Positions 9,438-16,918 of a stretch of 64,000 nucleotides of DNA are shown one piece after another. This stretch comes from Paenibacillus sedimenti (GTDB lineage: Bacteria > Bacillota > Bacilli > Paenibacillales > NBRC-103111). The translations under genes were made by a program, and so were the position numbers. A model generated the notes under the pieces. That model worked only from the letters and a program-made list of their open reading frames with translations. It did not search any database and was not told the DNA's origin. The stretch's first letter is position 1. Each line of letters begins with the position of its first letter. The stretch lies in the NCBI RefSeq assembly GCF_014534655.1, contig NZ_JACVVD010000008.1:244352-308351 (forward strand), read 5' to 3'.

Positions 9438-9644
9438 ATGGAATGGCAGCGATTCGTCCTAAACTGGTGTCCAAGATCTGTGGGAGAATATTGTGTGATG
9501 GCACGATCGATTGATGAAAGAGGAAACGAGCAGCCCTTAACGCAAAAGAGTAATCAAGACTCGCTTGTAATGATATTCATAGAACAACCCAGAGGTATTA
9601 AAAGAAAAGATGAAGTTGTGCTAACGGAGAAAGCGTTAAAATAA
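9438..9644 (+). pseudogene. Possible molybdenum-cofactor oxidoreductase dimerisation-domain remnant
   Basis: Residues read LNWCPRSVGEYCVMARSIDE, then RGNEQP, resembling the last strands of the Mo-co dimerisation domain of sulfite-oxidase-like enzymes (pattern W.P...GEY.I..RA.D..G..QP). The frame is closed upstream at about 9422, so the catalytic part is missing. No ribosome binding site was seen. The family call is tentative. Confidence 0.45.
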
Positions 9645-9677
9645 TGCCGTTGAACTAGCGCTAAACAACTCCAAACA

Positions 9678-9712
9678 AAGGCAGCCGCGAAAAATGAACG
9701 GCAGCCTTATTC
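9678..9712 (+). terminator. Terminator-like hairpin
   Basis: AAGGCAGCCG (9678-9687) pairs with CGGCAGCCTT (9699-9708) with one A-A mismatch; the tail is ATTC. It ends the remnant region before the acetyltransferase gene. Confidence 0.5.
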
Positions 9713-9764
9713 AGTTCATGTTAAAATTATTTCGTACACAGTTTGTTAGGAGGTAAATGATTTA

Positions 9765-10550
9765 ATGGACAAGTTAGATTTGCTATTTCGTCATAGAATA
9801 GGTATCTTAAAAAACGAAATATTAACTTTTGAAAACTTAGACATTGTTCTTGAAAAGACTGCAAGAGAAATCCCATTTGAAAATTTATGCGTAATTGAAA
9901 ATAGAACTACTGACATTACAAAAGAGAATCTAATCGACAAAATAATCAAAAGAAATGAGGGAGGGCTTTGTTATGAGCTAAATTCTATTTTATATTTATT
10001 TTTAATTGAAAATTTCTTTAATACAACCCTTGTTAGAGGTGTTACTTATGACCATGTTGGACAACGATGGAGCGCGACAGGAAGAACACATGTACTCAAT
10101 ATCATAACTCACGATGGACAACAATATTTGGTCGACACCGGATTTGGAGGGAACTTACCGCTAAAGCCAGTCCCATTAAATGGGGACATTGTTATATCCA
10201 ATAATGGTAAATTTAAAGTAGAAAAAGCGGACAGTGAGTACGGTGATTACTTTTTGTATATGAGGTTGAAACATAAACATGATTGTTGGAAACTAGGGTA
10301 TGTGTTTGATTCCACAGTTGTAGTTAAGGATCTTTCGGAACTGAATGAGGTACAGAGGATAATAGCGGAGCATCAAGAATCTCGTTTTAATAAGAGACCA
10401 TTAATCACTAGGCAAAGTCAACGAGGAAACATAATTCTAACGGATACCTCGTTCACCGAATGGATTGATGGAAAAGAAGATAAAAAAGAAATTGACAAAA
10501 ACTTATTTAAAGAGATACTTATGGATAAGTTTGGCATAAACTCTTTGTAG
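9765..10550 (+). CDS. Arylamine N-acetyltransferase
   Basis: A 261-residue cytosolic enzyme that moves acetyl from acetyl-CoA to arylamines and hydrazines by a ping-pong mechanism. The catalytic triad is visible as Cys69 (NEGGLCYELN), His109 (RTHVLNI) and Asp124 (YLVDTGFGG), and the N-terminal IPFENL segment is typical. AGGAGG precedes the ATG. The codons look richer in A and T than those of the neighbouring carbohydrate genes, which may point to separate acquisition. It stands alone. Confidence 0.92.
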   Translation: MDKLDLLFRHRIGILKNEILTFENLDIVLEKTAREIPFENLCVIENRTTDITKENLIDKIIKRNEGGLCYELNSILYLFLIENFFNTTLVRGVTYDHVGQRWSATGRTHVLNIITHDGQQYLVDTGFGGNLPLKPVPLNGDIVISNNGKFKVEKADSEYGDYFLYMRLKHKHDCWKLGYVFDSTVVVKDLSELNEVQRIIAEHQESRFNKRPLITRQSQRGNIILTDTSFTEWIDGKEDKKEIDKNLFKEILMDKFGINSL

Positions 10551-10704
10551 GAAGAATCCATGATAATCATCATTTTATTTTTGTCCTAATTGAGTCCAAT
10601 ACTTTCTTATGGACACTATTAGAGTAAAGAACTTTATTTTTTGAACGAAAATTTATTGTCTAATAAAAGTTTTGTTACTATTGAAATATGAGTAAAACCC
10701 GCGA

Positions 10705-11485
10705 AAGCCCCGTTCGATTCACAGGCTTGTTGACGATCATTATGTAGTCGATTTTGGGAAGAAATAACGGGCCAATTCATGATGGAAGCCGAAGGCAGGA
10801 ATGGCGGGAATATAGAAATCCGGTGCGGGGAAGAACTGGATGCGGATGGGGTTCATGTCCGGTACAAGCTGAGATGCAACTGTACATATCTGGAGTTTTG
10901 GACCTTGTCCGGAGGGAGAGATGTGCTCGAGTTTTTCGACTACAAGGCGTTCCGGTACGTGGAAGTAATCGGCGGAGGCTTGGCGCTCGAACCGCAGCAT
11001 TTTGCCGCCGTTGTCAGGCATTATCCGATGGATGACGACAACTGCTCGTTTTCGACCTCTCACGCCCGGCTGGACTCCATCTGGCGCATATGCAGCAATG
11101 CGGTTAATTACGGGACGCAGGAGCAGTTCATGGAATGCCCGACACGCGAAAAAGGGCAATATCTCGGCGACAATACGATCATTGCCCACTCGCATATGTA
11201 CCTCAGCGGAGATTACCGGTTGACCCGCAAAGCGCTGCGGGATTTCGCCTTGTCGGTAAAAGCGGTATGTCCGGGCCTGCTCGCTGTCGCTCCCGGCAGC
11301 TTCATGCAGGAAATCGCCGATTTTTCGCTGCAATGGCCGCTGCAGCTGTTGCAATACGCCAAGCAAAACGGCGATCTTGAGTTCGCCTTAGAGATGCTGC
11401 CGGTTGCCGAAGGGATCGCAGCTTATTTTAGACAGTACGAGCGGGAAGACGGACTGCTTCAGGATGTGAAAGAAGGAGGATCCGG
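10705..11485 (+). pseudogene. GH78 alpha-L-rhamnosidase internal fragment
   Basis: The fragment contains the end of the accessory beta domain (HYVVDFGK, then one base missing near 10758, then EITGQFMMEA) and the start of the (alpha/alpha)6 catalytic domain, including CPTREKGQYLGDN, which corresponds to the DCPQRDE-like acidic motif of GH78, and SGDYRLTRKAL. The N-terminal modules and the rest of the catalytic barrel are missing. After DVKE near 11475 the frame changes into unrelated sequence. It is non-functional as it stands. Confidence 0.75.
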
Positions 11486-11632
11486 GAACTCGGGTTCGGC
11501 CAGCAGGTGCAGATCGGCGAAACAATCAAGTATGCAACCATTATGATCGCTACGCTCCCGATCTTATTCGTCTATCCACTTATTCAGAAGTACTTTGTCA
11601 AAGGGGTTATGATTGGCGCGTTAAAAGGATAA
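11486..11632 (+). pseudogene. Carbohydrate ABC permease 3' remnant (YtcP type)
   Basis: One frame reads ETIKYATIMIATLPILFVYP, then LIQKYFVKGVMIGALKG and a stop. This is the last membrane helix and C-terminus of YtcP-type sugar ABC permeases and closely parallels the end of the intact permease at 46600-47499. It is joined directly to the GH78 fragment, so a deletion removed everything between a rhamnosidase gene and a permease gene. Confidence 0.75.
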
Positions 11633-11706
11633 GGCCGTATTAGCCGGTTGGGTTATTTAGCTCAACTGAAGTTATGCGTCTTGATAACATTAAGGAGGTC
11701 TTTATT

Positions 11707-13521
11707 TTGTCAGTACATAATAGCAGATATTCAGGTTATCTTTTAGTGCACTTTATCGGAGAACAGCCTGACGGCGAGCAGGTTTATTTCTCCTACAGTG
11801 AGGACGGCCTGCATTGGAAAGACCTGAACGCGGGCCTACCGGTTCTGCGTTCCGAACTGGGGGAACAAGGCGTAAGGGATCCGTTTTTAGTACGCTCGCC
11901 CAAGGAGGACAAGTTTTATCTGATTGCCACGGATCTCCGTATCGCAAATGGAAAGGGCTGGTCTGCAGCATCATCAGTCGGAAGCCGCGACATTATCATT
12001 TGGGAATCCGCCGACCTGGTGCATTGGTCTTCACCGTGGGCAGTCACGCTTGGCGTACCGGGCGCCGGCTGCGTTTGGGCGCCTGAGGCCATTTATGACG
12101 AAACCTCGGACGATTTCTTTGTGTTTTGGGCCTCAGCGACGCAGGAACCGCATGAAAAAGAGCGGAAACAAAAAATCTATAGCGCTCGTACCAGGGATTT
12201 TCGCAGTTTTACAGCGCCTGAAAAGTATATTGAACGGGAAAACCACATCATTGACACCACAATCATTGCCCATAACGGTACCTACTACCGTTTTTCCAAG
12301 GATGAAACGACTAAGAATATCCGGGTCGAAAAAGGCACATCTCTGGATAAGGACTCATTTACCAATCTGCACGCTCCGGCTTTGGAAGAATTGTTTGGTG
12401 TGGAAGGCCCGCAAATATATAAGCTTAACGACCGCGATGAGTGGTGCCTTATTGTGGATCGCTTTGCAGAAGGAAAGGGCTACCTCCCCCTGCTAACTTC
12501 CGATCTTGAAGGCGGTGTATTCCAGGTTCTGCCGGAAGGGACGTTCGATTTGGGGAAAACCAAGAAACGCCACGGCGGAGTCCTCCCAATTACCACTGCT
12601 GAATGCAGCCGCCTACTGGCGGCGTTTGGCGACGGACATCAGGTGCTGCCCGGACAATTCGCCGACCCTGATCTTGCGAAGTTCGGCGACCGCTATTACC
12701 TTTATCCTACAACCGATGGCTTCACAGGCTGGTCGGGCACGCAATTTCATGCGTTTTCTTCCTCAGACATGCGTATTTGGAGAGACGAAGGCATGATTTT
12801 GGATCTGGCCACGGAAGATGTACCCTGGGCTGTCGGCAGCGCATGGGCTCCGGCCATTGCCAGCAAAGATGGTAAATATTACTTTTATTTCTGTGGCAAA
12901 ATGAAAAGCGGAGAGAGCGCCATAGGTGTTGCGGTTGCCGAGTCTCCGGAAGGCCCGTTTTGCGCGCATCCGCAGCCGCTAGTTACCATGGAACAGACGA
13001 AACGTCTTGGTATCGCCATGGGACAAGTCATTGACCCATCTGTCTTTATTGAGGATGACGGTAGGGCTTACCTATTGTTTGGAAATGCACACCCTGCAAT
13101 TGTACAGCTCGGCGATGATATGATAAGCGTAATTGAGGATACGATGGAGAATCTTGTCGGCCTGCTCGACTTCCGGGAGGCGGTCACCGTTCTCAAGCGC
13201 GGCGGACAGTATCACTTCACGTGGTCCTGCGACGATACCGGCAGCGATGATTACCACGTGAACTATGGCACGGCGGAGCATCTATACGGGCCGGTAACTT
13301 ACCGTTACCCGATTCTTCTCAAAAATAAAGAAAAGGGTATGCTCGGCACCGGGCATCATTCGATTCTCCAGGAGCCGGGCACCGATAAGTATTGGATTGC
13401 TTATCACCGGTTTGTCACGCCGCTGACCAGGTTTACACAAGGAAAAGGCTATCATCGCGAAGTCTGTATCGACCCACTCGCCTTCGGCGAGGATGAGCTG
13501 ATGCAGCAGCTGCAGTTGTAG
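11707..13521 (+). CDS. Tandem two-module GH43 glycosidase
   Basis: 604 residues. The start is the TTG at 11707, because AAGGAGG lies nine bases upstream; an in-frame ATG at 11674 has no such site. The protein is two five-bladed beta-propeller modules in series. The N-terminal module (about 1-300) has RDPF (Asp58), IIDTT (Asp183) and EGPQ (Glu233). The C-terminal module (about 315-600) has ADPDLAKFGDRYYLY (Asp320), IDPSVFIEDDG (Asp443) and FREA (Glu491). Both thus seem to keep a GH43 catalytic triad. There is no signal peptide, so it probably acts on imported arabino- or xylo-oligosaccharides. The exact specificity is unknown. Confidence 0.9.
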   Translation: MSVHNSRYSGYLLVHFIGEQPDGEQVYFSYSEDGLHWKDLNAGLPVLRSELGEQGVRDPFLVRSPKEDKFYLIATDLRIANGKGWSAASSVGSRDIIIWESADLVHWSSPWAVTLGVPGAGCVWAPEAIYDETSDDFFVFWASATQEPHEKERKQKIYSARTRDFRSFTAPEKYIERENHIIDTTIIAHNGTYYRFSKDETTKNIRVEKGTSLDKDSFTNLHAPALEELFGVEGPQIYKLNDRDEWCLIVDRFAEGKGYLPLLTSDLEGGVFQVLPEGTFDLGKTKKRHGGVLPITTAECSRLLAAFGDGHQVLPGQFADPDLAKFGDRYYLYPTTDGFTGWSGTQFHAFSSSDMRIWRDEGMILDLATEDVPWAVGSAWAPAIASKDGKYYFYFCGKMKSGESAIGVAVAESPEGPFCAHPQPLVTMEQTKRLGIAMGQVIDPSVFIEDDGRAYLLFGNAHPAIVQLGDDMISVIEDTMENLVGLLDFREAVTVLKRGGQYHFTWSCDDTGSDDYHVNYGTAEHLYGPVTYRYPILLKNKEKGMLGTGHHSILQEPGTDKYWIAYHRFVTPLTRFTQGKGYHREVCIDPLAFGEDELMQQLQL

Positions 13522-13557
13522 AGGATTAATCTTATGAAAATTTCGTAAGCATCAAAC

Positions 13558-13590
13558 AGCCCCCATCTTGAATAAGGATGAGGGCTTTGG
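13558..13590 (+). terminator. Terminator of the GH43 gene
   Basis: AGCCCcCATC pairs with GATGaGGGCT around a nine-base loop, followed by TTTGG. Confidence 0.65.
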
Positions 13591-13607
13591 TCGGCTAGAA
13601 GGTTAAG

Positions 13608-13631
13608 TCACCCGATGGGTGATTTTTTTTT
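13608..13631 (+). terminator. Second terminator
   Basis: TCACCC (13608-13613), loop GAT, GGGTGA (13617-13622), then nine T residues. It backs up the hairpin just upstream. The 216 bases from here to the acetyltransferase gene hold no supported gene. Confidence 0.8.
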
Positions 13632-13847
13632 ATTTGTTTTTTCTTCATGGTCTTCGCAGTTTTTATTGCGAATAATTTCCATATGAACGTGTCGAAGATA
13701 GTAATACGAGATGTTGATGGAAAGGAGCATGAAACACATGGATTACGATATCGGGTGTTGGGTCGAAGGGAGGCATCCATCCCGAACGCGGTAGCGTGGC
13801 CCGCGATGAGCTCGGCTTCCTCCCTATAAGATGACCATTCCTAAAGT

Positions 13848-14339
13848 CTATAAAAACCGTTGATAAAATGAAATGTCGTGCCACTCTCCAAATTTATATC
13901 CGACTTCGCGAAAAGTTCCGACAAAAGTAAAACCCAGCTTTTCATGCAAGCGAACGCTGCCCTTATTCTCGCCGACAATTCCTGCAATGATGACATGGTG
14001 GTCTATAGATTTAGCCAGTTCCAGTATCTCCTGGAGAAGGATCCGCCCAATTCCTTTGCCCTGCATAAGTTCATCGATATAAATGGATACTTCTACCGTA
14101 TGTGAATAAGCGGGTTTTTGCCGAAATGGCAGGATTCCGCAATATCCGGCCACTTTCCCTTCGACCTCTGCGACGAGTAACGGATGACGATCATCGAATT
14201 TGGCAAACCAGTCCAGTCTCTGTTCAAGAGATTGCACTTCTAAATCAAAAGTCGCCGCCGACTTACGAATAACCTCATTGTAGATTGTTAACATGAACGG
14301 CACGTCTGCTTCTACTGCTTTCCTAACGGTCAGTCCCAT
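13848..14339 (-). CDS. GNAT N-acetyltransferase, phosphinothricin acetyltransferase-like
   Basis: 163 residues. The start at 14339 (MGLTVRKA) is chosen because AAGAGGAG precedes it; a longer frame to 14381 lacks a site. The GNAT fold is complete: [19 protein letters not shown] at the N-terminus, the motif [14 protein letters not shown] that binds the CoA pyrophosphate, and [20 protein letters not shown] at the C-terminus, the wording of Pat/Bar-like proteins. Typical substrates are phosphinothricin or methionine sulfoximine. Its start overlaps the end of the MFS gene by ten bases, so the two were one operon. Confidence 0.88.
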   Translation of the reverse strand: MGLTVRKAVEADVPFMLTIYNEVIRKSAATFDLEVQSLEQRLDWFAKFDDRHPLLVAEVEGKVAGYCGILPFRQKPAYSHTVEVSIYIDELMQGKGIGRILLQEILELAKSIDHHVIIAGIVGENKGSVRLHEKLGFTFVGTFREVGYKFGEWHDISFYQRFL

Positions 14340-15353
14340 TTTACGGCTCCTCTTCTTTCTAAAAATTTGTCGGTTGCGCAATCAGGCAGCCGCAGACTTA
14401 CGAAAACGGCAAGCGCCAATAAACCGGACGCGATCCCAAAGGAGAAAAAATGCGTCCCAAAAAACTCATATCCCCATCCTGCAGCAAAGATACCAACCGC
14501 CCCTCCGATCTGATGAATGAAATAGCTCCAGCCGTATAAAACTCCCAGCCATCGGAGACCGTATACGGTTCCGAGAATGGCAGAAGAAAGCGCCGTGCTC
14601 CCAGCCCATACAAGCCCTCCGAAGGCCGACACCGCATACAATTGCCATGCTAATTTGCAAAAAAGGCCGTGTCACGAGGGCATCCGTCCATTTATTTAAT
14701 GAAATCATCGGCGCCGAAATATCGGTCCGATTTGTCTTGATTTGTCCGGGGAGTAGGTCCGTGTAAACGGGAGCATCGTCACTCAGAATTAGCGTAGAGG
14801 GAACAATCAAAACAAGAAACAAGCCTGCGAGCAGCAGCAAAGTTATCCGCCATCCGACCCACTCAATCATGGATGTAAAAGCAGGCGTCATTGTTGCGAT
14901 CCCTCCCATCGCCCCGGTAGACAAATAAAATAGCGCCTTTCCTCTCTGCCTTGTAAACCACTTGCTTACGATAGGAGTTACTGCGATCGGACTTGTGAAA
15001 GAAAGGCCGAAGGATAGTAAAATGCCATAAGCGAGCGTAAAGCTGACCGGGTCTGTCGTACAGACCGTCCAAACCGTGGAAACGGCTATGATGGCTGTTC
15101 CTGCCAACAAAACAAAACGTGTACCGAGTTGGCCGACGGGATAACCGGCTATAGGCATACCAATCCCGTACACGATCATACTAACGGCAAAAATAGAAGA
15201 CAGAAGCGTGCGACTTATCCCCAGGCTGTCCAACATCGGCTTGAAAAAGGGCCCTGCTCCAAGACGTGTACCTACCGTCAGCATCGTAATCATTGAAGTG
15301 ACAATGACAATATTCCATCCAAAATACCACTTTCCCGCATTTGCCGGTCTCAC
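14330..15353 (-). pseudogene. MFS transporter with internal deletion and frameshift
   Basis: The N-terminal half is good (WYFGWNIVIVTSMITML, then GAGPFFKPMLDSLGISRTLL, a family often annotated as oxalate/formate or monocarboxylate transporters) and covers six membrane segments. Near 14645, at RPFLQISMA, the sequence jumps into another frame and continues with the last three helices (AVSAFGGLVWAGSTALSSAI, then SYFIHQIGGAVGIFAAGWGY) to the stop at 14330. About TM7 to TM9 are missing. Divergent from a LysR gene and followed at once by the GNAT gene. Confidence 0.78.
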
Positions 15354-15442
15354 CTTTTAGCCTCCCATGCTAACGTAATCTAACTGTGTGTCGTTGATGA
15401 TTACATTACTACGGTTCAATTGATAAGGAAAAGACATTTATG

Positions 15443-15457
15443 TTATTGTAGCAATAA
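15443..15457. promoter_or_regulatory. Probable LysR-type operator
   Basis: TTATTG-TAG-CAATAA is a perfect dyad containing the T-N11-A pattern of LysR boxes. It lies in the 141-base space between the divergent MFS pseudogene and the LysR gene, 38 bases before the LysR start. Confidence 0.55.
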
Positions 15458-15494
15458 GATTTACTTATATCTTGGAGAACAGGTGGTCTAGGAA

Positions 15495-16403
15495 ATGGAG
15501 CTTAGACAATTAGTTTACTTCGTCGAGGTCGCGAGACTAAACAATTTAACGCGAGCGGCCGAGCGGCTGAGGGTTGCCCAACCGGCGCTCTCGCAGCAGA
15601 TCGGGAACCTGGAACGGGAGCTCGGCGTCAGGCTTTTTAACCGCTCCGGCCGCGGTGTAACGCTTACAGAGGCAGGAAAGAATTTCTTTATCGGTGCGGA
15701 AAAGACTTTGGCGGAGGCGGAGAGGGCCAAAGATTCCGCCAAAGGATTCATCAATCAGCCGAGAGGGAGGGTAACGGTAGGGGCGTTAGAATCTTTGGTG
15801 CAAACCAGACTGCCGCGAATGCTGGTAGCGTTCGGGCAGGAGTATCCGGGGATTAAAGTGTTTATCAGGGAGAACACGACCGGCCCGCTGCTTGAAGCTC
15901 TTAAGAAGGGCGAATTGGATCTCGCATTTGCCCACGCCTGGGACGATCAACATTTGCCGCAGTTGGAACACTTAATTCCCCCGCCTGGGGTTTGCGCGAA
16001 AGCGCTGTATGACGATGAATTAGTTCTAGCCGTTGCCAAAGGACATCCGCTAGAGAAACGCAAAGCGGTTTCGATCAGGGAATTAAGGGAGGAATCGTTC
16101 GTATCCTTTAAAGAAGGATCGGGTATCCGTTCGCTTGTATTTACGGCGTGCATCAAAGAGGGTTTTGTGCCGATCATTACCTACGAGTGCGCATCTCCGC
16201 GGATACTGGTTGCAGAGGGACTCGGGCTTTCGGTACTCCCGCGTCTGATGGCGGAAACGCCGGGTCCGACAATTTCGATTATCCCTCTGGACCCTCCTCT
16301 TTCGCGTTCGGTTGCTGTCTTTTTCTTCGAAGGACGTTATCTCTCGCCGGCTGCCGAGATTTTTTTGCGTTACGCGGAAAAGTATCTGGGTTCGGAATCT
16401 TAA
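15495..16403 (+). CDS. LysR family transcriptional regulator
   Basis: 302 residues. The N-terminal helix-turn-helix (MELRQLVYFVEVARLNNLTR, AAERLRVAQPALSQQI, LERELGVRLFNRSGRGVTLT) is canonical, and the C-terminal domain is a two-lobed effector-binding fold ending RYAEKYLG. It resembles the GltC/CynR-like class. It lies divergently from the MFS-GNAT pair with a dyad between them, so it probably controlled that pair. The effector is unknown. Confidence 0.92.
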   Translation: MELRQLVYFVEVARLNNLTRAAERLRVAQPALSQQIGNLERELGVRLFNRSGRGVTLTEAGKNFFIGAEKTLAEAERAKDSAKGFINQPRGRVTVGALESLVQTRLPRMLVAFGQEYPGIKVFIRENTTGPLLEALKKGELDLAFAHAWDDQHLPQLEHLIPPPGVCAKALYDDELVLAVAKGHPLEKRKAVSIRELREESFVSFKEGSGIRSLVFTACIKEGFVPIITYECASPRILVAEGLGLSVLPRLMAETPGPTISIIPLDPPLSRSVAVFFFEGRYLSPAAEIFLRYAEKYLGSES

Positions 16404-16624
16404 TACTAGAAAGTTATCGAATTCGACTGAATAAGGGCGGGTATCAACGCATCCTTCCAATTATAGTTTTGGAGGTCAGCGGAATCTTGTGCAGCAACGA
16501 CTATTTGGATTCAAAAAGCCTTTGATAGTCTAGATAAAAAGCTATTACATAATTTAATAGGATCATATAGAATGAAAAAGTTTTAAATAGAAAAAACTAA
16601 ATAATTCATCATAAAGCATCTTCC

Positions 16625-16658
16625 AAAAAATCGCTTTAAAAGCGATTTTTTTGTTTTT
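16625..16658. terminator. AT-rich terminator hairpin
   Basis: AAAAATCGCT pairs with AGCGATTTTT around TTAAA, then TTGTTTTTTA; the A and T flanks allow use from either strand. Confidence 0.65.
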
Positions 16659-16697
16659 TAAAATAAAAAAATAATTCATAAATGATGCATAATTATG

Positions 16698-16787
16698 CAT
16701 TCCCAATAAAGCGGATGAAAGCGGAAGGTTTGACGCCAGGACAGTATCGAGAGAATGCAGACGGCAATGCACATGATCATCATGAAT
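16698..16787 (+). pseudogene. AraC-type regulator C-terminal scrap
   Basis: Reads AFPIKRMKAEGLTPGQYREN and ends HDHHE before a TGA. The LTPGQYRE wording is the usual end of AraC helix-turn-helix domains. Only about 30 codons remain. Confidence 0.4.
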
Positions 16788-16810
16788 GAGAAGCATGATT
16801 TTAAGAGGAA

Positions 16811-16837
16811 GGGGCTATCCTCACTTGGGATAGCCCC
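16811..16837. terminator. Hairpin downstream of the GH2 gene
   Basis: GGGGCTATCC pairs with GGATAGCCCC around a seven-base loop. The minus-strand tail (TTCCTCTT) is only moderately T-rich. It probably ends the GH2 transcript. Confidence 0.5.
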
Positions 16838-16918
16838 TATATTGAAAGGCGGTGTTTCGCGGAATACTGAGGGGCAAATCCGCTCAGTGCTAGATTTACG
16901 AGTGCCCCTATTGTGAGA

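Larger units (their letters stand above)
16404..16918. other. Intergenic stretch with an AraC remnant and hairpins
   Basis: About 515 bases, AT-rich in the left half. No complete gene. It holds a terminator near 16625-16658, an AraC C-terminal scrap at 16698-16787 and a hairpin at 16811-16837, listed separately. Another inverted repeat, AGGGGCA...TGCCCCT, spans about 16870-16909, just after the GH2 stop codon. Confidence 0.5.

Noticed and set aside
11924..12496. 190-codon frame inside the GH43 gene
   Set aside because: Out-of-frame shadow of GH43; composition (many Arg, Cys, Pro) is not protein-like.
13647..13829. 60-codon frame between the GH43 terminator and the GNAT gene
   Set aside because: Begins inside the terminator flank, no ribosome site, no recognisable domain.
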